Assembly: GCA_963811775.1 (NCBI GenBank)
Contig: CAWESO010000002.1
Span: 620,001 to 684,000 of the forward strand
DNA from: Chersky-840 sp963811775
GTDB lineage: Bacteria > Actinomycetota > Acidimicrobiia > Acidimicrobiales > UBA8190
Length of the DNA stretch: 64,000 nucleotides
Direction: 5' to 3'
Shown one piece after another: positions 25,434 to 33,025 of the stretch (positions within the stretch are counted from its first letter, which is position 1; every line of letters starts with the position of its first letter). The notes beneath the pieces were generated by a model. That model saw only the letters and a program-made list of their open reading frames with translations. It did no database searches and had not been told where the DNA came from. Both the position numbers and the translations under genes were made by a program.

Positions 25434-26704
25434 TAGGGTCCACGCCAGGTTAATACGCGCGTAGTATTGTGACAGTGTGGAGGTCACCGAGGAGGCGCTC
25501 GCGCGATTCTTCGAGGTGGTGTTGCCGCACATGAACGAGCGGCAGCGCCGGGTGGTGGCCGGTGCGGCAGCGGAGATGTTCGGCCGGGGCGGCAAGACGG
25601 CGGTGGCGACGGCGTCGGGAATGAGCCGCAACACGGTCATAAGGGCTGAGTCCGAGGTAGCGGCGGGCATCGAACCCACCGCCCGACTGCGCGCTCCGGG
25701 CGGTGGTGACAAGCCCCTGACCGATCGCCAGCCCGACCTTCTCGACGCCCTCGACGAACTCGTCTACCCCGAGACCCGGGGCAACCCGATGTCCCGTTTG
25801 CGCTGGACGTCGAAGTCGTCGTCGAAGCTGGCCGAGGAGCTCGTGTCCCAGGGCTATGAGGTGTCGGCGCGCTCGGTGCAGCGCCTGTTGCACCGTCTCG
25901 GCTACTCGCTGCAGGCCAACGCCAAGGTGACCGAGGGACGCCAGCATCCCGACCGTGACACCCAGTTCCACTACTTAAACGAGATGGCCGACACCTTCAT
26001 CGACGAGGACCAACCGGTGATATCCGTCGACACGAAGAAGAAGGAGCTGATCGGCGACTACGCCAATGGCGGCGCCGAATGGTCACCAGAAGGGCAGCCA
26101 GAACGGGTAAACGTCCACGACTTCACCGACCCGGCCCTGGGCGACTACGCCAAGGCCATCCCCTACGGGATCTACGACGTGGCCAACGACGAGGGATGGG
26201 TCAATGTCGGCGATACTGCCGACACAGCCGAGTTCGCCGTCGAGTCCATCCGCCGATGGTGGAACCAGATGGGATACGACCGCTTCCCCGATGCGGAGCG
26301 TCTCCTGATCACCGCCGATGCCGGAGGGTCCAACGGCTACCGGCTCAAGGCCTGGAAGGTCCAGCTCGCTCAGCTGGCGGCTGAAACCGGCCTGGACATC
26401 ACGGTGTGCCACTATCCACCCGGGACCTCCAAGTGGAATCGCATCGAGCACCGAATGTTCAGCTTCATCACCATGAACTGGCGGGGACGTCCTCTGACCA
26501 GCTTGCGCATCATCATCGAGTTGATCTCGGCCACCACCACGTCGACCGGGCTCACGATCCAGGCGGACTACGACCCGAATTGGTATCCGACCGGCGTCAA
26601 GATCACCAACAAGCAGTTGTCCGCCATTCCCCTCGATCCTCATGAGTTTCACGGCGAGTGGAACTACACCATCACCGCTCAATCAAACGTGGCGTGAGCC
26701 CATA
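25434..26704 (+). mobile_element. ISAzo13-family insertion sequence
   Basis: The left end TAGGGTCCACGCCAGGTTAA (from 25434) matches the reverse complement of the right end, TATGGGCTCACGCCACGTTT (26704 downward), with one indel and several mismatches: imperfect inverted repeats of about 22 bases. One transposase gene fills the interior. The stop codon lies 7 bases from the right end. An IS110 element abuts the right end. Confidence 0.75.
25477..26697 (+). CDS. ISAzo13 family transposase
   Basis: 406 residues beginning at GTG 25477 (MEVTEEALARFFEVVLPHMN). Family hallmarks are RQRRVVAGAAAEMFGRGGKT, the HTH VATASGMSRNTVIRAESEVA, NPMSRLRWTSKSSSKLAEEL, VSARSVQRLLHRLGYSLQAN, the catalytic Asp of DEDQPVISVDTKKKELIGDY, the second Asp in RLLITADAGGSNGYRLKAWK, and the Glu in HYPPGTSKWNRIEHRMFSFI. 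These are the DDE residues of the ISAzo13 group, formerly annotated Rhodopirellula transposase. The length is complete and no frameshift is visible. It appears active. The enzyme would recognise the terminal repeats described for the element. Confidence 0.93.
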   Translation: MEVTEEALARFFEVVLPHMNERQRRVVAGAAAEMFGRGGKTAVATASGMSRNTVIRAESEVAAGIEPTARLRAPGGGDKPLTDRQPDLLDALDELVYPETRGNPMSRLRWTSKSSSKLAEELVSQGYEVSARSVQRLLHRLGYSLQANAKVTEGRQHPDRDTQFHYLNEMADTFIDEDQPVISVDTKKKELIGDYANGGAEWSPEGQPERVNVHDFTDPALGDYAKAIPYGIYDVANDEGWVNVGDTADTAEFAVESIRRWWNQMGYDRFPDAERLLITADAGGSNGYRLKAWKVQLAQLAAETGLDITVCHYPPGTSKWNRIEHRMFSFITMNWRGRPLTSLRIIIELISATTTSTGLTIQADYDPNWYPTGVKITNKQLSAIPLDPHEFHGEWNYTITAQSNVA

Positions 26705-26860
26705 GCGGGATCACGTTGTCCTGTCGGCCGACATCTCGGACCATGAACGGCGCGCCCCGTTCCAGAGGGGTGATGGACCGCCCTGTTCGTGCAGGGCGGA
26801 GATCACCGTCACCTCCTTCACGGGACGGCCGCGCCACCCCTTGACTAAAGGAGAACAGGG
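26705..26860 (+). ncRNA. Candidate bridge RNA / structured left end of IS110 element
   Basis: The 156 bases between the ISAzo13 end and the IS110 start codon contain two strong stem-loops. GAACGG-loop-CCGTTC spans 26745-26762. A longer stem has GGTGAT (26769-26774) pairing with ATCACC (26802-26807) around CCGCCCTG-TTCGTG-CAGGGCGG (26778-26799). IS110-group elements are known to transcribe a bridge RNA from this non-coding left end, whose internal loops pair with target and donor DNA. The structure fits, but the guide loops cannot be assigned without the element boundaries. The ribosome site AAAGGAGAACAGGG lies at its end. Confidence 0.4.
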
Positions 26861-27907
26861 ATGGCAGTGACCATCGTAGAAGCTGGCCGCACCATTGTCG
26901 GTGGTGTCGACACCCACCTCGATGTCCATGTGGCCGCGGCCTTGGACGCCATCGGCGGCGTGCTCGGAGTGGAGTCGTTCGTGACCACGCCCAAGGGCTA
27001 CACGGCCATGCTCGAGTGGATGAGCGCTTTCGGGACGATCTCCAAGGTGGGCGTGGAGGGCACCGGCGCCTATGGAGCCGGGCTCGGACGGTTCCTCGCT
27101 CGCGCCGGCATCGAGGTGGTCGAGGTCGACCGGCCCAACCGCCAGGTGCGCCGGGCCAAAGGCAAATCCGATCCCGCCGATGCTGTCGAGGCGGCCCGGG
27201 CTGTGCTGAGCGGCCGCTGCACCGGGGCCCCGAAGTCCAGGGACGGCAACGTCGAGGCCATCCGGGCGCTGGTCGTCGCCAAGCGTTCGGCTCGAGAGGG
27301 TCGCCTCCGCGCCGTCCACCAGATGCGCCAGCTGAGTTACACGGCCCCCGACCAGCTTCGATGCCGCCTCAAAGGCCTGGCGACGAGCGACTTCGTCGCC
27401 GAGGCCGCCGCCTTGCGGGTCCGGGTCGGGGGCGACCCGGTGGTCTCGGCCACGAAGATGGCCCTCGCCAGCTTGGGGCGCCGGGTCCACGCCCTCGAAG
27501 AGGAGGCCGCGCACCTCGACGAGCGACTCGCCGAGCTCGTGGAGGCGACGGCGCCGAACCTGCTCGAGCTCTTCGGCGTGGGGATCGACACCGCCGCCGT
27601 CTTGCTCGTCGCCGCCGGCGACAACCCCGAGCGCCTGCGCTCCGAAGCCGCCTGGGCGCATCTCTGCGGCGTGGCGCCCATTGAGGCATCCTCAGGGAAG
27701 GTCACCCGACACCGTCTCAACCGAGGTGGCGACCGCAGCGCCAACGCCGCCCTGTGGCGCATCGTCATGACGCGCATCGCGAAGGATCCTCGCACCCGCG
27801 CCTATCTCGAGCGCCGGACGAAAGAGGGCCGCTCCAAGCGGGAGGTGATCCGAGTCCTCAAGCGCTATGTCGCCCGCGAGGTCTTCAAGCACCTTCCTCG
27901 CGCCTAG
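26861..27907 (+). CDS. IS110 family RNA-guided transposase
   Basis: 348 residues. The N-terminal RuvC-like DEDD domain has Asp in IVGGVDTHLDVHVAAALDAI, Glu in SKVGVEGTGAYGAGLGRFLA, and Asp pair in RRAKGKSDPADAVEAARAVL. A coiled-coil linker (RRVHALEEEAAHLDERLAEL) follows. The C-terminal transposase_20 domain has GVGIDTAAVLLVAAGDNPER, WAHLCGVAPIEASSGKVTRH and HRLNRGGDRSANAALWRIVM, including the conserved Ser used as nucleophile. These enzymes recombine DNA by a serine-dependent mechanism directed by a bridge RNA. The length is standard and the frame intact. The ribosome site is AAAGGAGAACAGGG. Confidence 0.94.
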   Translation: MAVTIVEAGRTIVGGVDTHLDVHVAAALDAIGGVLGVESFVTTPKGYTAMLEWMSAFGTISKVGVEGTGAYGAGLGRFLARAGIEVVEVDRPNRQVRRAKGKSDPADAVEAARAVLSGRCTGAPKSRDGNVEAIRALVVAKRSAREGRLRAVHQMRQLSYTAPDQLRCRLKGLATSDFVAEAAALRVRVGGDPVVSATKMALASLGRRVHALEEEAAHLDERLAELVEATAPNLLELFGVGIDTAAVLLVAAGDNPERLRSEAAWAHLCGVAPIEASSGKVTRHRLNRGGDRSANAALWRIVMTRIAKDPRTRAYLERRTKEGRSKREVIRVLKRYVAREVFKHLPRA

Positions 27908-28663
27908 ATCTCCGAGCGGCGGGTCTGGCTCCAACGTTACCTGCCGTCTTCGGACTGGCCTTCGTCCGATTTGCCGGCCCGTCACTCGGAACCCTGCTCG
28001 GAGAGCATCGACGCATGGCTTGGTAAGAGCTTGCCCTCGTCCGACGAGTGGCTCCTGATTGGTCCGCCCGCTGTCCATGCCACCGAGCCCAAGAACCTCT
28101 TGACAACCATAGGAGCTTCGGGCGGTTGGCGCTCCCAGGAGAGGGTCCAAGCACAGCGCGCAAGCGACACGTCCCGCCCGGTCCAGGGAAATACACGAAT
28201 CGCACGGTATCGCCCAGTTACGAATCACATGGGCTTCTGATCGCGGGTTCCCTCGAACGGCACTTCGGTGTCATTGCAACGAGAGGTTCGACCGTTCATA
28301 TAGGGCACCAAGGGCAGGCGTATTGCTGTGTCAAGCATGCCTTCCATCACGCGCCACGTAATTCGGAGTTCATGTCTTAGACGGCCTGAGCACCGTCACA
28401 AGCACCCGAAGGGCGTGGATGGCGGCGATCACCAACTGGGACCTGTGAGAGCGATGCGAACCATCGATGACTCTCCTTCGAGTTCATCCCGGATCATTTC
28501 GATCCGTGGTACCAGACCTGAGGCCCAATTGGTCCGTATTGAAAGGATCCCGAGCCGTCACCACCATCACCAACCGACTGCCGGTGCCGGACCCAAAGCG
28601 ATTGCGTCCCGATGGATCCGTTGTGTGCAGTAGCTGAATCGTCAATTGCGTTGCCGATGAATA
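27908..28663. other. Intergenic region including undefined right end of IS110 element
   Basis: About 755 bases to the end of the GH43-like gene. IS110 elements usually end within about 100 bases of the transposase stop, but without a reference copy I cannot place the end. Frames such as 28328-28633 show no family resemblance. A weak inverted sequence GCTTGGTAAGAGCTTG lies near 28017. Nothing else was recognised. Confidence 0.4.
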
Positions 28664-30109
28664 TCAGTTCGTAGACTGAACAACGGGAACATTGTCAGCA
28701 AACGCCACCCGGCGAAGAAACAGCAGACGACTATTGGGATAGCCCACTGCCGTCGGGCGATACGCATGAAAGGCCATCCACAACTGGCCGTCTTGATCAG
28801 CAAACAATGAAGGCCCACCAGGGCCTGACATCCCCTCTTGCGACCCCAGAAGTGCATGAGTGAGAGGCTTGGAGCACGGTCCAATTGGGCCCTGACACGT
28901 CGCCACGCCTATGGCGTAGTTGGCACTGTCCCAGTTGTTCGCCGAATAGAAGAGGTAATAGCGACCCGACCAGAGCAACATGGATGGACCCTCGACCACG
29001 CCACCTTCCCAGGATTGGCTGGGACGGACGAGGATTTGCGCGGCGCTACCGACCAGGCCAGTACCATCGGCCGTCAGCTGCGCGGACCAGATGGCCGATG
29101 GTTGACCAGTTGCCCCTTGCGACTTCCACACCAGGTACGGGGTGCCTGAGGCGTCGAGAAATGGGCTGGGATCAATGGACCCCCCGAGATCGAGCTGACA
29201 CTCGAGTGGTGCAGTCGAGTTGTCGACAAATGGTCCTTGAGGATCGGCGGCGACGGCGACCGAGATGCACTCCTTCCCCGTGAGGCCGTCGACGACCGCG
29301 TAGTAGAGCACGAAGGTGCCGTTGAGCTCGAAGACTCCCGGCGCCCATGTGTCTCCAGAGTGCGCCCAAGACGCGAGGTGGGACAGGGCATCACCGTCCA
29401 CGGTCCAATGGACGAGATCAGACGACTGGATCAGTTGAATGTTGCCAGCCGCGGAGTTCGTTGCGTAGCCGTAGTAGACATTTCCTACCCGAATGACGTC
29501 GGGATCGGGAAAGTCAAAAGGGTAGACAGACCCCCCTGTGCCCTGTCCTTGCAACGCCTGGCAGCTGCTCGACACTCCCGAGATCGAAGCGACAGCACCA
29601 CCGTTGTTGCCAACGGCGATCTGATTGAGCGCCCGCTCCACCCCACCCAGACAGGCATTGAGCTTGGCAAGATTGACACCCTGGGACGCGAGACTCTTGT
29701 TTGCGTCGGACAAGCCGGCTTGGGTAGTCGACAGGCTCGCTTTCGCCGTGGCAAGCTCTTGTGAGGTGGTCGTGAGTTCTACCTGCAACGCGTCGCGCTG
29801 GCTGGTGGTCTTTCCCAGGGTGACTTCCACCGACGACAACTTTCCCACCGTGAGTGCCAGGTGGACCCGCGTGACCTGCAGCGTCGATCGAGCCTGGCGT
29901 AACTCGGATCGGATGTGTAGGTCCGCGATGATTCCAAGACCAACTACGCCCGTCCCCACGATCGCGCTCACGAGGAGGACGATGCGTCTTGTTCGACGAG
30001 CCTGTGTTTGCCGAGGCTCGTCATTGGAAGGTCGAGGAGTGTGATCTCGCTGGGCGGGCCGCCTGGTGCGCCGGCGAGAAGCCCCTTGAACGTCTAAAGC
30101 TCTGCTCAT
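28664..30109 (-). CDS. Membrane-tethered glycoside hydrolase family 43-like protein with coiled coil
   Basis: 481 residues. A basic N-terminus (QARRTRR) precedes one membrane helix (IVLLVSAIVGTGVVGLGIIA, about 43-62). A long heptad region (ELRQARSTLQVTRVHLALTV ... TTSQELATAKASLSTTQAGL) follows, then a five-bladed-propeller domain from about 195. GH43 marks are YPFDFPDPDVIRVGNVYYGY with the general-base Asp, DTWAPGVFELNGTFVLYYAV, LGGSIDPSPFLDASGTPYLV with the second Asp, and GGVVEGPSMLLWSGRYYLFY with the acid Glu. It should hydrolyse arabinan- or xylan-like polymers outside the cell while attached to the membrane. The long coiled-coil spacer is unusual. Confidence 0.85.
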   Translation of the reverse strand: MSRALDVQGASRRRTRRPAQRDHTPRPSNDEPRQTQARRTRRIVLLVSAIVGTGVVGLGIIADLHIRSELRQARSTLQVTRVHLALTVGKLSSVEVTLGKTTSQRDALQVELTTTSQELATAKASLSTTQAGLSDANKSLASQGVNLAKLNACLGGVERALNQIAVGNNGGAVASISGVSSSCQALQGQGTGGSVYPFDFPDPDVIRVGNVYYGYATNSAAGNIQLIQSSDLVHWTVDGDALSHLASWAHSGDTWAPGVFELNGTFVLYYAVVDGLTGKECISVAVAADPQGPFVDNSTAPLECQLDLGGSIDPSPFLDASGTPYLVWKSQGATGQPSAIWSAQLTADGTGLVGSAAQILVRPSQSWEGGVVEGPSMLLWSGRYYLFYSANNWDSANYAIGVATCQGPIGPCSKPLTHALLGSQEGMSGPGGPSLFADQDGQLWMAFHAYRPTAVGYPNSRLLFLRRVAFADNVPVVQSTN

Positions 30110-30336
30110 CTCTGGCGCCGAATTCGCGTTTCGTCAGTCGTCCGATGTCGCCCAGGAACCGATAGAGTCACCGTCCGGTACCTCCACAGCTCGCCCCGTC
30201 GGCGAGTGGTTGCACCTGCTTGACCACGCTCGGAACGACGATGGGCCTTACCGTCCCAAGCTCGTGTCGAAGTCGAATACCGTTCCGGGGCCACGACGCC
30301 AAGGCCGTTGCGGGACACGGAGCCAAGTCAAACCCG

Positions 30337-30993
30337 CTATCCGCCAGATCCTGAAGCTGCGCCTCCACCGGCACCGAACCCTGGGAACCCCGACGTGGTG
30401 CCGGCCGCGGTGGCGGAGATCGATGTAGCCGACACTGACCCGTCGCTTGCCTTCGAACCCTGGACCACCACGGTGTCACCCACCTGAAGCGCCCCAAGGC
30501 TGGACTTGGCGTTGCGGCTCACCGTGGCCGAGGGGCCTACGGTCACCTTCACCAGGTTGCCGCTCGAGTTCGTGACATAGAGGGTGGAACCACTCACCGT
30601 GGTGACTGTGCCGGTGGTGGCACCGCCGAGGGCTCCTGCGCCCCCTAGCCCAGAGATCCCGTTGGCCCCTCCGCCCCGCAATGCAGCGAACGGTGAGGCC
30701 GCCGACGAAGTCGCGGTCGAGCCATGGCTGCGCTGGAGTGCCGCTCCACCCCAAAGTCCCCCCGCGGCAATGAGTATCGCCACGAGCAACACCGTGGGGA
30801 CCGGCATCCGTATCCCTTTGCGCGGACCCCGCACCGGCCACTCTTCATCCTCGTCCCCGAGCGTTCCGTCTGAATCCCCTGGAGAACCCGACGACGCCAC
30901 GTGACGAGGCGATGTAGTGACAGGTACCTCCTCGGTAACGGGTTCGACCCCGGTTACAGACATTGCACTCCTCGTGATGTCGGTCTCAGACAT
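30337..30993 (-). CDS. Membrane-anchored DUF5666-like protein
   Basis: 218 residues. A charged cytoplasmic N-terminus (SDGTLGDEDEEWPVRGPRKG) precedes a single helix (VPTVLLVAILIAAGGLWGGA). A small beta domain follows: TTGTVTTVSGSTLYVTNSSG, NLVKVTVGPSATVSRNAKSS, GALQVGDTVVVQGSKASDGS. The end is a Gly/Ala/Ser tail. The GTVTxVxGxxLxVxxxxGxxxxVxVxxxTxxxxxxxxxxxxLxxGDxVxVxG pattern is that of DUF5666, an OB-like extracytoplasmic fold. It is the last gene of the efflux block, 17 bases after the permease stop, so it is probably co-transcribed and may bind or sense the exported substrate. Confidence 0.8.
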   Translation of the reverse strand: MSETDITRSAMSVTGVEPVTEEVPVTTSPRHVASSGSPGDSDGTLGDEDEEWPVRGPRKGIRMPVPTVLLVAILIAAGGLWGGAALQRSHGSTATSSAASPFAALRGGGANGISGLGGAGALGGATTGTVTTVSGSTLYVTNSSGNLVKVTVGPSATVSRNAKSSLGALQVGDTVVVQGSKASDGSVSATSISATAAGTTSGFPGFGAGGGAASGSGG

Positions 30994-31010
30994 GTCGTGG
31001 CCTTCCGGTC

Positions 31011-32234
31011 TTACTCGTAGCGCAGGGCGTCGATGGGCCGAAGCGATGCGGCGCGATTGGCGGGATAGAAGCCAAAGAACACCCCAACGGCGATCGCAAC
31101 TCCGAATGCCAGCGCGATCGAAGCAGGGGCCACCACGGGTTGGACGCCGTCGATCTTGAACCGAGCCCCGATCAGACCGATGCCGACTCCCACCGCGCCT
31201 CCGAGGAGTGAGATCAAGACCGCCTCGATCAAGAATTGGGACAGGATGGCTAGTTTCGGAGCACCGATGGCCTTTCGAATCCCGATCTCGCGAGTCCGCT
31301 CAGTGACACTCACCAGCATGATGTTCATAACACCGATACCTCCGACCAGAAGGGAAATAGCCGCCACGGCTCCCAGCAACACGGTCAGGGTGCTCGTTGT
31401 CGATGTGGCGGTGGAGAGCAAGCTGGCTTGGTTCAGGACTTGAAACGGAAGGTTGGCCACCGTGGTGTCATTCTGGGCGGCGAGGATGTTCTCAACCTCG
31501 TTTTGCGCCAGGGTAAGGGTCGACGAGGACTTTCCTTGGACGAGGAGCTCCGTGAAGGACTGAGACTCGCCCGTGAGCTGGTCCTGCACCGCCGTATACG
31601 GAGCGATGGCCACCGCATCCTGGTTCTGCCCGGCAGTGCTCCCTTTCGAAGCAAGCACGCCCACCACGAGGAAGTTCGACGAGCCCAGCGTGATCTGCTT
31701 GCCGATGGGGTTGGACCCCGTGGCGAAGAGATTGCTGGCCACAGAGGAGCCGATGTCGATCACCTGCGCATGGCGAGATACGTCGGCGCTCGAGATGGCC
31801 CTCCCCGAGGCGACGGTGTAATCGCTCGCGCTGAGATACGACGGCGTCGAACCGGTGACGGTCGTGGAGTAGGTGGCGCTCTGATAGGTGGCGGTGATCG
31901 ACGTGGAAAGAACCGGTGAGACCGAGGCGACATCCGGAGCGTTATTTGGGTCGGAGATCTTCTTGACGTCGGCAATGGTCAGAGTCGCAGCTTGTGATTG
32001 GGTGCCTGTCGAGGAAACGCCGCGGCCGAACCGTCCGGTGTTGAACACGGTCAACGTGTTGGTCCCAAGGGCCGCGATGCGCTGCTCAACCGCTCGGGTC
32101 GAGCCCGTTCCGACGGCCACCAGAATGATGACGGCGGAGACCCCGATGAGCACGCCGAGCATGGTCAGCAAAGAACGCAGCTTGTTGGAGGTCACACCAC
32201 CGAGGGCCATGCGCAACACGTCACGCTGGGTCAT
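31011..32234 (-). CDS. ABC transporter permease, MacB/FtsX-like
   Basis: 407 residues with the MacB_PCD and FtsX arrangement. The first membrane helix near residue 20 (LLTMLGVLIGVSAVIILVAV) is followed by a large extracytoplasmic domain of about 220 residues (FNTGRFGRGVSSTGTQSQAA ... EVENILAAQNDTTVANLPFQ). Three C-terminal helices then follow, with VGGIGVMNIMLVSVTERTRE, IGIRKAIGAPKLAILSQFLI and FFGFYPANRAASLRPIDALR. MacB-type proteins do not translocate through the membrane but use ATP to drive periplasmic adaptor motions. Its ATG overlaps the TGA of the ATPase gene. It pairs with the HlyD-like adaptor two genes upstream. Confidence 0.92.
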   Translation of the reverse strand: MTQRDVLRMALGGVTSNKLRSLLTMLGVLIGVSAVIILVAVGTGSTRAVEQRIAALGTNTLTVFNTGRFGRGVSSTGTQSQAATLTIADVKKISDPNNAPDVASVSPVLSTSITATYQSATYSTTVTGSTPSYLSASDYTVASGRAISSADVSRHAQVIDIGSSVASNLFATGSNPIGKQITLGSSNFLVVGVLASKGSTAGQNQDAVAIAPYTAVQDQLTGESQSFTELLVQGKSSSTLTLAQNEVENILAAQNDTTVANLPFQVLNQASLLSTATSTTSTLTVLLGAVAAISLLVGGIGVMNIMLVSVTERTREIGIRKAIGAPKLAILSQFLIEAVLISLLGGAVGVGIGLIGARFKIDGVQPVVAPASIALAFGVAIAVGVFFGFYPANRAASLRPIDALRYE

Positions 32235-33025
32235 CGGAACACTCCTTGACCGGCTGCGGCATGGGCCACATGCGTGCTGTGGGCACCGGACGCATCCCGA
32301 CGGTGGTCGTCGACGATCTGTCCGTCTCGAAGCTTGACGATGCGCTGCGCGTAGGCGGCGATGTCATCCTCGTGAGTGATAAGCACCACCGTGCGCCCCT
32401 GCGCATGCAGCGAAGCGAACACCGACATCACGTCGATGCTCGACTCGGTATCGAGGTTCCCAGTGGGCTCATCTGCCAGGATCAGCGCCGGGTTGGTCAC
32501 AATGGCCCGCGCCACGGCGGCGCGTTGCTGTTGGCCGCCAGACATCTCACTCGGGACATGGTGCGCACGCTCACCCAGTCCCACCGATTGAAGCGCTTGG
32601 ACAGCCCGAGCTCGCCGCTGCTTGGGGTGCACGCCGGCATAGGTAAGAGGAAGCTCGACGTTGGCGGCGGCCGACATCCGCGGCAAGAGGTTGAAACTCT
32701 GAAACACGAAGCCGATCTTGCGGTTCCGAATCCGCGCCAGATCGTCGTCTTCAAGAGTGCGAACATCGACGCCATCGAGCCAATAGTGGCCCCGGGTCGG
32801 GACGTCGAGGCAACCCACGATGTTCATGAGCGTCGACTTTCCCGACCCTGATGTGCCCATGATGGCCACAAAATCGCCTTGCGCGATCTCGAGCGAGATG
32901 CCACGAAGGGCGTGGACCTCGGTGTCGCCCATCCGGTAGTGCTTGATCACATTGCGCATGGCGATAACCGGTCGCTGCGCTGACAACGATGCTCGGCCTG
33001 AGGGATCGGCGACCGTGAAGGTCAT
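32231..33025 (-). CDS. ABC transporter ATP-binding protein (MacB/LolD-like)
   Basis: 264 residues. Walker A is GTSGSGKSTLMNIVGCLDVP, the Q-loop VFQSFNLLPRMSAAANVELP, the signature MSGGQQQRAAVARAIVTNPA, Walker B LILADEPTGNLDTESSIDVM, and the switch His in RTVVLITHEDD. The spacing is that of the LolD/MacB subfamily. The ATG at 33025 overlaps the stop of the HlyD-like gene (ATGA) and is therefore preferred over an internal Met. Its own stop overlaps the permease start, so adaptor, ATPase and permease are translationally linked. It drives the MacB-like permease. Confidence 0.94.
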   Translation of the reverse strand: MTFTVADPSGRASLSAQRPVIAMRNVIKHYRMGDTEVHALRGISLEIAQGDFVAIMGTSGSGKSTLMNIVGCLDVPTRGHYWLDGVDVRTLEDDDLARIRNRKIGFVFQSFNLLPRMSAAANVELPLTYAGVHPKQRRARAVQALQSVGLGERAHHVPSEMSGGQQQRAAVARAIVTNPALILADEPTGNLDTESSIDVMSVFASLHAQGRTVVLITHEDDIAAYAQRIVKLRDGQIVDDHRRDASGAHSTHVAHAAAGQGVFR

